From contig CAVEFO010000001.1 in NCBI GenBank assembly GCA_963615055.1, forward strand, positions 49,988 to 113,987: a stretch of 64,000 nucleotides of DNA, read 5' to 3'. This DNA is from UBA1822 sp963615055 (GTDB lineage: Bacteria > Bacillota > Negativicutes > Veillonellales > Dialisteraceae). Positions 16,296-25,657 of this stretch are shown piece after piece (position 1 is the first letter of the stretch; each line of letters begins with the position of its first letter). Below the pieces are notes generated by a model that saw nothing but the letters and a program-made list of their open reading frames with translations, was not told where the DNA came from and did not search any database. Position numbers and translations under genes: made by a program.

Positions 16296-17178
16296 CCGGC
16301 AATTCCAGATGATCTTTCGTAAATTCGATCCAAAGCTTGGCCGCCCGCGGGAGATGACGATCTTTTTTCCATATCGCATACAGGCGATGCGTCATTTCCG
16401 GCTCGACCAGAGGCCGCATGACGACGCCCGCTTCGTTTTGGCCGGAAATCAGGCGGCTCGGCAAAATGGCGACGCCAAGTCCCGAGCTTACTGTCTGCAG
16501 CATCAATTCGCATTGGCTCGTCTCAAAGACAATCTTCGGAGCAAAGCCGACCTTTTCGCACGCCGCCAAAATCTCGTCATGCAAATTGAAATCATGGCGA
16601 TAGAGGACGAGCGGATATTCGGCGAGCGCTTTGAGCGGCACTTCATTTTTCTCAGCCAACGGACATGTGGCCGACATCGCGACACACATCTCATCGCGCG
16701 ACAGGAAAAACGATTCAAAATCTTGATTCGGAATCGTGCAGACAATCCCCACATCGACGGCGCCTTCCTGTACGGCATGCTCAATCGATTTGGAGCCGTG
16801 CTCATAGAGCTTAATCTCAATTGGCGGATACGTTTTCTTGAATTCTCCCAAAAGTTTCCCGAAAACGTGCGCATCCGTCAGCGGCGGCAATCCAATCTCG
16901 ATTGTGTCCTGCTTCAGATTGTATTCGTTCTCGAAATCCGTCTTCAAATGTTCAAACATGAAAAGGCAACGCTTCGTGTAATTCAAAAAAATTACGCCGG
17001 CCGCCGTCAGTTCCACGTTTTTGGAATTGCGATTGAAAAGCGACAAACCGAGCTCCGTCTCCAATGCTTTGATCATGCGGCTGATGGCCGATTGGGAAAT
17101 ACCAAACGCATCGGCCGCGCGGCTGAAACTTTTCCGCTCCGCCGTTTCGGCAAAATACCGCAAATGTCTGTAATCCAT
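16285..17178 (-). CDS. LysR-family transcriptional regulator
   Basis: 297-residue regulator: N-terminal winged helix (residues 1-60, FAETAERKSFSRAADAFGISQSAISRMIKALE) and a periplasmic-binding-type effector domain (about 90-290). It diverges from the pyruvate:ferredoxin oxidoreductase gene across a 284-base gap, so it may sense a central-metabolism or redox signal and control that gene, as LysR proteins often do with divergent neighbours. The effector is unknown. The ATG follows AGGAGGG. Confidence 0.9.
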   Translation of the reverse strand: MDYRHLRYFAETAERKSFSRAADAFGISQSAISRMIKALETELGLSLFNRNSKNVELTAAGVIFLNYTKRCLFMFEHLKTDFENEYNLKQDTIEIGLPPLTDAHVFGKLLGEFKKTYPPIEIKLYEHGSKSIEHAVQEGAVDVGIVCTIPNQDFESFFLSRDEMCVAMSATCPLAEKNEVPLKALAEYPLVLYRHDFNLHDEILAACEKVGFAPKIVFETSQCELMLQTVSSGLGVAILPSRLISGQNEAGVVMRPLVEPEMTHRLYAIWKKDRHLPRAAKLWIEFTKDHLELPDEG

Positions 17179-17305
17179 GCTACGCCCTCCTTATCCGTAC
17201 CGAGATCGAATTCCGCCGCAAAGAGAAACCTTGACTCCCCCCCCCGCTATAACGAAATCCAATCCTCATTTTGAAAAAATGCTTTTTTGCACGGACATCG
17301 CCGGC

Positions 17306-17334
17306 TTGAGAAAAGTTTAATTTTCTCATATAAT
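17306..17334 (+). promoter_or_regulatory. promoter of pyruvate:ferredoxin oxidoreductase with internal operator-like palindrome
   Basis: TTGAGA (17306-17311) and TATAAT (17329-17334) are 17 bases apart. The spacer holds a perfect inverted repeat TGAGAAAA-GTTTAA-TTTTCTCA (17307-17328), so a repressor bound here would block polymerase directly. The start is about 120 bases before the gene. Confidence 0.7.
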
Positions 17335-17462
17335 GAAGACAATCCCGGCATACCCTGCGTGAAAAGCGCTATGAGTTTTTGTTCCGGAGATATTGTACCC
17401 AATTTTTAAGAAATTCGCAATACGCGGCGAGTTTCTGATTTTGGAAACGCGAGGTGCTCATC

Positions 17463-20400
17463 TTGAAAAACATGAAAACAATGGACGGCAATACGGCAGC
17501 GGCGTATATTTCCTATGCCTTCACGGAAGTGGCGGCGATTTATCCGATCACGCCGTCATCCCCGATGGCGGAATCCGTCGACGAGTGGGCGGCGCACGGA
17601 CGGAAAAATATTTTCGGCGATACCGTCCGCGTCGTAGAAATGCAATCCGAAGGCGGCGCGGCCGGCGCGTTTCACGGATCGCTCCAAAGCGGCGCGCTCA
17701 CGACGACGTACACGGCGTCCCAAGGGATGCTCCTCATGATTCCGAATATGTACAAAGTCGCCGGCGAGCTGCTTCCGGGCGTTTTCCACATCGCGGCCCG
17801 CGCGCTTGCCTCTCATGCGCTTTCCATTTTCGGCGATCACCAAGATGTGATGAGCGCCCGTGCGACCGGTTGCGCCATGCTGGCCGAATCGAATGTACAG
17901 GAAATTATGGATCTGGCCGCCGTCGCACATTTGGCCGCCATCCGCGGACGCGTCCCCTTCATCAATTTCTTCGACGGTTTCCGCACAAGCCATGAAATTC
18001 AGAAAATAGAAACGATTTCCTATGAGGACCTCGCGCCGCTCATCGATCAAAAAGCGCTGGCCGATTTCCGCGCGCGCGCCCTTTCGCCGAATCATCCCGT
18101 CATTCGCGGCACGGCGGAAAATCCGGATATTTATTTCCAGCACGCCGAAGCGGCCAATCCCTATTATGACGCACTTCCGGACATCGTGCAGGGCTACATG
18201 GATGAGCTGGCCAAAATTACCGGCCGCGCCCATCATCTCTTCGATTACTACGGCGCGCCCGATGCGGATCGCGTCCTGATTGCCATCGGCTCCGTCTGCG
18301 ACACGGCCAAAGACGTCGTCGACGCCCTCCGCGAAAAAGGCGAAAAAGTCGGCCTCGTTTCCGTCCATCTCTATCGCCCGTTTTCCGCGAAACATTTCCT
18401 CTCCGTCTTGCCCAAGAGCACCAGAAAAATTGCTGTCCTTGATCGCACACGCGAACCGGGGGCCCTCGGCGAGCCGCTCTTCCTCGACGTCCAAAGCGTC
18501 GTCGCCGCGGCCGGTCTTCCCATTCGCGTCGTCGGCGGGCGCTACGGCCTCGGCTCGAAAGACGTCATCCCCGAAGACATCATGGCCGTCTTCACGCATC
18601 TTTCCGCCAAAAATCCGCGCCACAATTTCACACTCTCCATCCAAGACGACGTGACGAATCTCTCTCTTGCACCCGTGCCCGTACCGGAAAGCACCGACCG
18701 CACCGTTTCCTGCAAATTCTGGGGATTCGGATCGGACGGCACCGTCGGCGCCAATAAAAACGCGATTAAAATCATCGGCGATTACACGGACATGTTCGCG
18801 CAAGGGTATTTCGCTTACGATTCCAAAAAATCCGGCGGCGTGACGATTTCCCATCTGCGTTTCGGCCCCGATCCCATCCGCCGCCCCTATCTCATCCGCC
18901 GCGCCGATTACATCGCGTGCCACCGCCCGAGCTACATTTACAAATACGATTTGCTCCGCGGCTTCAAAGACGGCGGCGTCTTCCTTTTGAACGGTCCGTG
19001 GAAACAGGAAGAGTTGGACTCCGTTCTTCCCGCGATGATGAAACGGAAACTCGCAAAGCTTCACGCGAAATTGTATCTCATCGACGCCTTCAAGATTGCC
19101 GGCGAGCTCGGTCTCGGCTCTCGCATCAATATGATCATGCAATCGGCGTTCTTCGCGCTGACGAATATCATTCCGATTGAGGACGCCGTGCGCTATCTCA
19201 AGGAAGCGAATGAGCATTCCTATGGGCGCAAGGGCCAGGACGTCGTCGATATGAACAACGCGGCCGTCGATGCCGGGATCACCGCGCCGATTAAAATCGA
19301 AATCCCCGCCGCTTGGGAGCATGCGACGACAGGCGGCGAAAGAGCGCTCATCCCACGCCCCGATTTCATCAAAAATGTCTGCGACGTCATGAACCGGCAA
19401 GAAGGCGATGACCTGCCCGTTTCCGCTTTCCGCGGCATCGAGGACGGGACGTTTCCCGTCGGCACATCGCAATACGAACGCCCGGCCGCCGCGATTGAGA
19501 TTCCCGAATGGATTCCGGAAAACTGCATCGAGTGCAACCAATGCGTCGCCGCTTGCCCGCACGCGACCATTCGTCCCGTGTTGCTGACGGACGAAGAAGC
19601 GGAGAAAGCGCCGGAAGGTTTCATCGTCCGCGACTTTGCCGGCCCTGTGAAAGGTCTCAAATTCCGCATCGTCATTGATCCGGAAGATTGCTACGGTTGC
19701 GGCATTTGCGCCCATACCTGCCCGGCGAAAGAAAAAGCGCTCGTCATGCGCCCGGCGGAAACGCAGGCAGACAAGCAGAAACTGTGGGATTACGCCATGA
19801 GCCTTCCGCGCAAAGACAATCCGCTGCCGAAAGCGACGATTCGCGGCGCCATGCTCGAACCGACCTATTTTGAATTTTCCGGCGCGTGCGCAGGCTGCGG
19901 CGAGACACCCTACATTCATCTCGTCACGCAGCTCTTCGGTGACCGCATGAATATCGCCAATGCGACGGGTTGCTCCTCCATTTACGGCGCGAGCGCTCCC
20001 TCCATGCCCTACACGACGAACCAAAACGGCGAAGGCCCCGCTTGGGCGAATTCCCTCTTTGAAGACAATGCGGAGTATGGCCTGGGGATGTATCTGGGCG
20101 AAAAGAAACTCCGCGAACGCTTGGCGGATAAAGTCGAAGCGCTCCTTCCGGCAGCGGACACGGAAACGAAAGCCATCATGCAAGAATGGCTCGATAAAAA
20201 AGACATCGGCGAAGGCAGCCGCACGCTCGCGCAAAAATTCGAAGCCGCGCTCCGTGCCGAAGTTTCCTCTCATCCCGAATATAAGGAACTCCTCGATCTC
20301 CGCGATCATTTCGTAAAACGCAGCCAGTGGATTTTCGGCGGCGACGGCTGGGCGTACGACATCGGCTACGGCGGCCTCGACCAAGTACTCGCCTCGGGCG

Positions 20401-20990
20401 AAGATGTGAATGTCCTCGCCCTCGACACCGAAGTCTATTCCAATACCGGCGGCCAATCCTCAAAATCGACACCGGCCGCCGCCATCGCGAAATTTGCCGC
20501 TTCCGGCAAGAAGACGAAGAAAAAAGATCTCGGCATGATGGCTGTTTCCTACGGCTACATCTACGTCGCCCAGATCGCACTCGGCGCCGATATGAATCAG
20601 GCGCTCAAAGCCATCGCCGAAGCCGAAGCCTATCCGGGCCCGTCACTTATCATCGCGTATGCGCCCTGCATCAATCACGGCCTCAAAGCCGGCATGGGCA
20701 AGAGCCAGGAAGAAGCCCGGCGCGCCGTCGAATGCGGCTACTGGGTGAATTGGCGCTACAACCCCGCGCTCTTGGAAGCCGGCAAAAATCCGTTCCACGT
20801 CGACAGCCGCGAGCCGAAAGGAAACTTCCGCGACTATCTCATGGGCGAAGTCCGCTACGCGAGCCTGGCGAAACTTTTCCCCGATACCGCCGAAGCGCTC
20901 TTTGCCAAAACGGAACAAGACGCCAAAGAACGCCGCGCGAACTACATCCGCATCCAGAAATCCTATGACGATGCGCTGAAGAAAGACTAA
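17463..20990 (+). CDS. nifJ: pyruvate:ferredoxin (flavodoxin) oxidoreductase
   Basis: Oxidises pyruvate to acetyl-CoA and CO2, reducing ferredoxin; the central energy step of anaerobic fermentation. One 1175-residue chain carries all domains: N-terminal TPP domain (AYISYAFTEVAAIYPITPSSPM), CoA-binding middle, two 4Fe-4S ferredoxin motifs (CIECNQCVAACPH and CYGCGICAHTCP, about residues 690-760), the CAGCGETP cluster site and the C-terminal TPP-binding block (GDGWAYDIGYGG, TEVYSNTGGQSSKSTP). I start at TTG 17463, 6 bases after GCGAGGTG; ATG 17472 is the alternative. Followed by its own terminator. Confidence 0.96.
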   Translation: MKNMKTMDGNTAAAYISYAFTEVAAIYPITPSSPMAESVDEWAAHGRKNIFGDTVRVVEMQSEGGAAGAFHGSLQSGALTTTYTASQGMLLMIPNMYKVAGELLPGVFHIAARALASHALSIFGDHQDVMSARATGCAMLAESNVQEIMDLAAVAHLAAIRGRVPFINFFDGFRTSHEIQKIETISYEDLAPLIDQKALADFRARALSPNHPVIRGTAENPDIYFQHAEAANPYYDALPDIVQGYMDELAKITGRAHHLFDYYGAPDADRVLIAIGSVCDTAKDVVDALREKGEKVGLVSVHLYRPFSAKHFLSVLPKSTRKIAVLDRTREPGALGEPLFLDVQSVVAAAGLPIRVVGGRYGLGSKDVIPEDIMAVFTHLSAKNPRHNFTLSIQDDVTNLSLAPVPVPESTDRTVSCKFWGFGSDGTVGANKNAIKIIGDYTDMFAQGYFAYDSKKSGGVTISHLRFGPDPIRRPYLIRRADYIACHRPSYIYKYDLLRGFKDGGVFLLNGPWKQEELDSVLPAMMKRKLAKLHAKLYLIDAFKIAGELGLGSRINMIMQSAFFALTNIIPIEDAVRYLKEANEHSYGRKGQDVVDMNNAAVDAGITAPIKIEIPAAWEHATTGGERALIPRPDFIKNVCDVMNRQEGDDLPVSAFRGIEDGTFPVGTSQYERPAAAIEIPEWIPENCIECNQCVAACPHATIRPVLLTDEEAEKAPEGFIVRDFAGPVKGLKFRIVIDPEDCYGCGICAHTCPAKEKALVMRPAETQADKQKLWDYAMSLPRKDNPLPKATIRGAMLEPTYFEFSGACAGCGETPYIHLVTQLFGDRMNIANATGCSSIYGASAPSMPYTTNQNGEGPAWANSLFEDNAEYGLGMYLGEKKLRERLADKVEALLPAADTETKAIMQEWLDKKDIGEGSRTLAQKFEAALRAEVSSHPEYKELLDLRDHFVKRSQWIFGGDGWAYDIGYGGLDQVLASGEDVNVLALDTEVYSNTGGQSSKSTPAAAIAKFAASGKKTKKKDLGMMAVSYGYIYVAQIALGADMNQALKAIAEAEAYPGPSLIIAYAPCINHGLKAGMGKSQEEARRAVECGYWVNWRYNPALLEAGKNPFHVDSREPKGNFRDYLMGEVRYASLAKLFPDTAEALFAKTEQDAKERRANYIRIQKSYDDALKKD

Positions 20991-21010
20991 TCCGATAAGA
21001 AACGCACGAA

Positions 21011-21046
21011 AAAAGAACCGACTTTGTATCATGTCGGTTCTTTTTT
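21011..21046 (+). terminator. terminator of pyruvate:ferredoxin oxidoreductase
   Basis: AAAAGAACCGAC and GTCGGTTCTTTT pair perfectly around a 10-base loop and run into TTTTTTG, 20 bases past the stop. Confidence 0.9.
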
Positions 21047-21049
21047 GTT

Positions 21050-21325
21050 GTCTACGCAAATGAGAGATGAGCGATGAGGGGGCCGAACTTTTTGGCTTCT
21101 TTCCTTTTGCGGCGTTGGCGGTGAAAACTTTTCGATGATAGCGATGGGAAAACCGCCTCATCTCTGTCAGCACCTTATTTTTCATCATCTATGCCGCAAA
21201 AGTAAAGCAAAGAAAAAGCTTTGCCCCTCATCTCTATCTTGCTACAGCCATCAACCCAAACGCCACAAAAGTCGAACGCGAAAAAGCCGCGCTACCTGCT
21301 AATTGCTAATTGCTAATTGCTAACT
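21050..21325. repeat. intergenic repeat element copy plus heptamer run
   Basis: A diverged copy of the element also found at 25281-25470 and 43160-43510: GATGAGGGGGCC...CTTTTTGGCTTC...TTTTGCGGCGTT, followed by inverted versions (CCTCATCTCT, CAAACGCCACAAAAG). At 21296-21322 the heptamer CTAATTG repeats three times and includes the stop codon of the leftward gene (GTT AGC AAT TAG on its coding strand). No gene seen. Confidence 0.65.
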
Positions 21326-23106
21326 TCCTTCTCTTTCCATTCCGCGAAGCGTTTATCCAGCAGCGTGCAAATATCTTTGAAGACCTTCTCATTCCATTCG
21401 CCGAAAGCCGGCGCCTCACAGCCCGCACTTTGTGCCCGGATGACCTCTTGCGGTGCGTAAGTGTGCGCCAAAGTGTAATCCCGAAGATCTGCGTAGAAAC
21501 CCGTCTCCGGATGCCGCATGGAATAATAATCCTCCACGAAGCGCACCGCCTCCGGCTTGAAAATTCGCGTATCTATGCAGCCAGCGGTTTCCAAAAGAAA
21601 CAGCCGGACATCCCCTTCAAAATCCGGATCTGCCATGGCATGATCCATATCACGGGCAAAAATCCGATCCAGTTTCTTCTTTTTATACGCCCACATGACG
21701 AAGTAACCCAATCGATTCATCATCGCCGCCGGATTGAAATCCGCCGTGATATAGGGACGCAAATCATCCGCAATCCGCCACGGCTCGTCCATCCATACGT
21801 ACTCCGTCTGATCGGCCGCCCACGCGACGGGAAGCTCATTTTCATCCTCCGGCTCCCCATGCAAATAACAAGGCTGCAATTGGTATATCCATCCGGAACC
21901 GCCGTGTCCGACATAAAGATCTTCATCCTCCTCGGCATCCGGATCCGGAATCAGCGCCTCATTCATCAAAAGATCATAGGCTATATCCAGCAAATCGCCC
22001 GAGATGGCCTCCTCATCCCAACCGGGCACCTGTTCTGCGAACACCTCGGCCATACCGAAATCTATCATCCCGCGCGTCTGATACATCAGCAAATCGTCCC
22101 CCGGCGCCTTTGCGACACATACAAAAAGATCCAGCGGAAACCCTCGCGTGAAATGCGAATCTTCCAAAATACGGATGTAGGCCTCCTTTGATAAAAGCGG
22201 CCCCGACGTCAAGACGCCCATCGCCGGCGTTGTCGCCAAAATCGCGCGAATCACCAGCACCACAAAATACGCCAAATCCGTTTCCGCCAGTTCCCGGCTC
22301 TCCGCTTCGACCAAAATCGCCGCCTGATACGAGAGCGGATCCTTCACCGCGTTTTCCGGATCCTGCGTCCACCCCGCCGCGCGCTCGATGTCCTCTTTTG
22401 AGATGTCATCACAGCATGACACGCGCACTTCCGCGTCCCGATACCGAAAACAAAGCGCCTCTCCCTCTTTTTCGCACATCACATTCTGGTGCGACGCCTC
22501 CGCAATGGAATCGGCCACCACCGACAAATCGGAAATGGGGGAAGAAAGCAAAACCTTCTGGGACAAAAAAACGGGGTCCTCTTCCTCTCCGTTCGCCTCC
22601 CGGGCCATCTGCCGCAGCCGTTCCGACTGATCCTGCTCCAACAGATGCCGCATCTGCTCCTGATTCACCTTGATGCCGATCCGTCGAAGCGCCTTCTGCA
22701 AATCAGCCGCCTTTTTGTCCAGTTCCGCGGGCATCAAGACTTGATCCGGATCCGGCATCAAATCCTGCAACTCTCCATCCTCCTCAAAGAAATGCATCCG
22801 ATCCAAGAGGTTCTGCGCCGCCTGTTTCACCGTTTTCTCATCGTAGAGCGTCCCGTCCGTCCCGATATACGCGCTCGGCTCCAAATCCGTATCCGATTCA
22901 AATCCGCCCGACACCGCGACCAGCCAAGGCCCACCCTTTGAGCAGAAACGAAACACATAATGAATCAGTCCGAACCGTTTCATCTTGCATACATATTCAC
23001 ACGCATCCACAAAGGGGCAGAAATGCTGCCCATGCGTCAAAAAATCCATCAAAGCTTCCCGCGCCGCCGTCACCTGCGCAATATTGGGAATCGATTTTCC
23101 ACCCAT
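21313..23106 (-). CDS. uncharacterised cytosolic protein, possible DUF4261 domain
   Basis: 597 residues, acidic, no signal peptide or membrane helices. The middle (about 185-400) resembles DUF4261 proteins: SQKVLLSSPISDLSVVADSI, a long helix-rich core with RAILATTPAMGVLTSG, then FVCVAKAPGDDLLMYQTRGM and FGMAEVFAEQ. The N-terminal 110 residues and the C-terminal 150 (FNPAAMMNRLGYFVMWAYKKKK...) look like separate domains. No catalytic motif is evident. It starts after AAAGGAG at 23106 and runs 25 bases downstream of the exported-protein gene. Similar proteins are often found in immunity-type or housekeeping-accessory loci, but nothing here fixes a role. Confidence 0.65.
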   Translation of the reverse strand: MGGKSIPNIAQVTAAREALMDFLTHGQHFCPFVDACEYVCKMKRFGLIHYVFRFCSKGGPWLVAVSGGFESDTDLEPSAYIGTDGTLYDEKTVKQAAQNLLDRMHFFEEDGELQDLMPDPDQVLMPAELDKKAADLQKALRRIGIKVNQEQMRHLLEQDQSERLRQMAREANGEEEDPVFLSQKVLLSSPISDLSVVADSIAEASHQNVMCEKEGEALCFRYRDAEVRVSCCDDISKEDIERAAGWTQDPENAVKDPLSYQAAILVEAESRELAETDLAYFVVLVIRAILATTPAMGVLTSGPLLSKEAYIRILEDSHFTRGFPLDLFVCVAKAPGDDLLMYQTRGMIDFGMAEVFAEQVPGWDEEAISGDLLDIAYDLLMNEALIPDPDAEEDEDLYVGHGGSGWIYQLQPCYLHGEPEDENELPVAWAADQTEYVWMDEPWRIADDLRPYITADFNPAAMMNRLGYFVMWAYKKKKLDRIFARDMDHAMADPDFEGDVRLFLLETAGCIDTRIFKPEAVRFVEDYYSMRHPETGFYADLRDYTLAHTYAPQEVIRAQSAGCEAPAFGEWNEKVFKDICTLLDKRFAEWKEKEVSN

Positions 23107-23131
23107 TTATCCGGACTCCTTTTCTGTTTCC

Positions 23132-23878
23132 TTATCTCTCCGCCGTCTCCGCATCCGCAAACGCCCGATACGAATTCAAAAGCCGCTCTTTGATTGTCTC
23201 ATCGTCAGCCGAAAGCCAATCGTCTCCGTACGTGTCCGCATGATACATCAACCAGTCCAATGTCACATCCGCGCGCTCATACGAAGCAAACAGCCGCCGC
23301 TCCGTCGATTGAAACTCCTGCTCGGTGATCGTCGCACCATCCCCATTTTCATACGCGGTATGCTCGCCGCCCTCATCATCATAATACGTGAACGCATTCG
23401 CAAGCGGCCTTGTCACAAAGCGCCCGTTCTGCAAAGACAGCGCCGAAAGCCCATGCCGATATTCCCTCCCGTCGCGAAGTAAATCCGTGAGCACATACCA
23501 ATCGATGCCGGAAATGCCATCCGTGTAGGCGCGCACCTTTTTCTTCGACATGATGTCCGCCTCCGACGTCCCTTCTCCCCAAGTCTTCGTAATCCGCACG
23601 ACCGCCGTCCGATCCTCATTCACCTCATACCCGTCCGTGTACGTATAAAGACCCGTCCCGCCGAAATCAGATACCAAGACTTCGAGGCGCCCATTGTGGT
23701 CCAGATCCGTCACGATGAAACCGACCGTCTCCGCGCCCGGCACCGACGGCTCCCATTCCGCCCTTGCTCGCACAATTGCCGCCACCTGCTCTTCGGCATC
23801 CGAAACCGGCCCGTACCACGCAAAAGTCGCCAGCGGACAAAGCGCCGCCGCCAAAACCGCCGCCAACATTTTTTTCAT
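23132..23878 (-). CDS. exported protein with an EF-hand/FG-GAP-like loop
   Basis: 248 residues from the ATG at 23878, 9 bases after AAAGGAG (an ATG six bases earlier is less well spaced). Signal peptide KKMLAAVLAAALCPLATFA. The mature protein contains VTDLDHNGRLEVLVSDFGG (about residue 55), a calcium-loop-like DxDxNGxLE motif typical of VCBS/FG-GAP or dockerin-like folds, followed by a beta-rich domain. Exported, function unknown; same strand as and just upstream of the 597-residue gene. Confidence 0.65.
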   Translation of the reverse strand: MKKMLAAVLAAALCPLATFAWYGPVSDAEEQVAAIVRARAEWEPSVPGAETVGFIVTDLDHNGRLEVLVSDFGGTGLYTYTDGYEVNEDRTAVVRITKTWGEGTSEADIMSKKKVRAYTDGISGIDWYVLTDLLRDGREYRHGLSALSLQNGRFVTRPLANAFTYYDDEGGEHTAYENGDGATITEQEFQSTERRLFASYERADVTLDWLMYHADTYGDDWLSADDETIKERLLNSYRAFADAETAER

Positions 23879-24042
23879 CACCATCGTCTCCTTTCCGCAC
23901 CGCAAAAAATGTTTCTGCATTTTTTTCATTATAACAGAAAAAGAGAAAAAACAGAAAACGCGCGCAAAATCTGTATTTCTTTTTCCGTCTATGGTAAAAT
24001 GAAAAATATTTGAAAATTTTCGAAACATAAAGGAGTGACACC

Positions 24043-25275
24043 ATGGCTCATTGCAATGAATCGTATCTCAATTTACAAGGTTCCTATCTCTTCGCGACCG
24101 TGCGGGAAAAAGCAGACGCGTATCGCGCCGCGCATCCGGATACGGAGCTGATTTCTCTCGGTATCGGCGACGTGACCCAGCCGCTTGCACCCGCCGTGAT
24201 TGAGGCGATGCATCGCGCCGTCGAGGAAATGGGAAACGCCGAGACGTTCCGCGGCTACGGCCCCGAGCAGGGCTATCTTTTTTTGCGCGAAGCCATTTGC
24301 CGGCATGATTTTGCCGCCCGCGGCATTTCCATCGATCCGTCCGAAGTCTTCATCTCCGACGGCGCCAAGTGCGATGTCGGAAATATCCAAGAAATTTTCG
24401 CAAAAGAAGACCTCGTCGCCGTGACCGATCCCGTCTATCCCGTCTATGTCGACAGCAATGTCATGGCCGGCCGCAGCGGCCGTTTCGTAAACGGCTCCTT
24501 CGAGCATCTCGAGTATCTTCCCTGCTATGAAGAATGTGAGTTCCGCCCGAATCTTCCCGTCCATGATCCGATGATTATTTACCTCTGCTCGCCGAACAAT
24601 CCCACCGGCGCCGTCATGGATAAAACGACGCTCACCATGTGGGTGCGCTACGCCAAGCAGACCGGCTCCGTCATTCTTTTCGACGCGGCCTACGAATGTT
24701 TCATCTCGGACGAAAATGTCCCGCACAGTATTTACGAAATCGAAGGCGCCAAAGAAGTCGCAATCGAGTTCCACTCCTATTCCAAGACAGCGGGCTTCAC
24801 CGGCGTGCGTTGCGGCTACTGCGTCATCCCGAAAGAGCTGATGCTGGAAACGAAGAGCGGGGAAAAAGTTTCTGCCAATGCGCTCTGGGATCGCCGCCAA
24901 TGCACGAAGTTCAACGGCTGCTCCTACATCGTCCAGCGCGGCGCCGAAGCCATCTATACAAAAGAAGGCCAAAAACAAATTCAGGAGACGATCAATCTCT
25001 ACAAAAGAAACGCGGCCATGATTCTGGACGCCGCGAAATCCTGCGGTCTTGCGGCCAGCGGCGGCACAAACAGCCCCTATGTCTGGATGGCTGTCCCCGA
25101 AGGCATGACGAGCTGGGATTTCTTTGATTTCCTCTTGGAAAAAGCGCAAATCATCTGCACCCCGGGCTCCGGATTCGGCCCCTGCGGAGAAGGCTACGTC
25201 CGTCTCACCGCGTTTAATACGCCGGAAAAGACGAAAGAGGCGGCGGAGCGGATGAAGGATGCTTTGAAGGACTAA
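24043..25275 (+). CDS. dapL: LL-diaminopimelate aminotransferase
   Basis: PLP enzyme converting tetrahydrodipicolinate directly to LL-diaminopimelate for lysine and peptidoglycan synthesis, bypassing the acyl-intermediate route. 410 residues starting MAHCNESYLNLQGSYLFATV, the DapL-type N-terminus. Also visible: SLGIGDVTQPLAP, FRGYGPEQGYLFLREAI, the CSPNNPTGAV motif and the PLP Lys in SYSKTAGFTGVRCGY (about 250). The ATG follows AAAGGAGTG. Stands alone, with repeats downstream. Confidence 0.95.
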   Translation: MAHCNESYLNLQGSYLFATVREKADAYRAAHPDTELISLGIGDVTQPLAPAVIEAMHRAVEEMGNAETFRGYGPEQGYLFLREAICRHDFAARGISIDPSEVFISDGAKCDVGNIQEIFAKEDLVAVTDPVYPVYVDSNVMAGRSGRFVNGSFEHLEYLPCYEECEFRPNLPVHDPMIIYLCSPNNPTGAVMDKTTLTMWVRYAKQTGSVILFDAAYECFISDENVPHSIYEIEGAKEVAIEFHSYSKTAGFTGVRCGYCVIPKELMLETKSGEKVSANALWDRRQCTKFNGCSYIVQRGAEAIYTKEGQKQIQETINLYKRNAAMILDAAKSCGLAASGGTNSPYVWMAVPEGMTSWDFFDFLLEKAQIICTPGSGFGPCGEGYVRLTAFNTPEKTKEAAERMKDALKD

Positions 25276-25280
25276 GCTTT

Positions 25281-25510
25281 GAGGGGCCACGCTTTTTTCT
25301 GTTCTCTGCCTTCGGAGGCATTGAAAGTGAGAGCGTTTGCAAGATAGAGATGAGGGGCTAGACTTTTTTCCTTCTTTGCTTTCGGAGGCGTTTGAAGTGG
25401 GAACGTTTGCAAGATAGGGATGAGGGGCCACGCTTTTTTCCTTCTCTGCTTTAGGTGGCATGCGCAAGATAGCTGTTAGCTGTTAGTTTTTAGCTGTTAG
25501 CTGTTGGCTG
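25281..25510. repeat. 70/71-base tandem repeat (2.7 units) and heptamer run
   Basis: Units begin GAGGGGC at 25281, 25352 and 25422, each continuing with a CTTTTTTC stretch, a TTCGGAGGCGTTTGAA-like block and GTTTGCAAGATAG. Then (TAGCTGT)n heptamers at about 25468-25508. The remaining bases to 25657 (the ychF start) hold nothing recognisable. Confidence 0.75.
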
Positions 25511-25657
25511 TCACATAGAAGTGATGCTGCTTTGTGCAAACGCCGCCCAAAGAAAATTGAGAATCAGGCGCGCCCCGCATGATCCCCGCCGCAAGGCTTG
25601 TTTTGCGCACCTATATTCCCCCGCCCCCGGCGGAAAAATAAAAGAAAAGGACACAGT

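Noticed and set aside
17556..20456. 966-codon open frame on the minus strand opposite pyruvate:ferredoxin oxidoreductase
   Set aside because: Composition is typical of an antisense shadow in GC-rich coding DNA, with no domain and no ribosome site; the plus-strand gene is certain.
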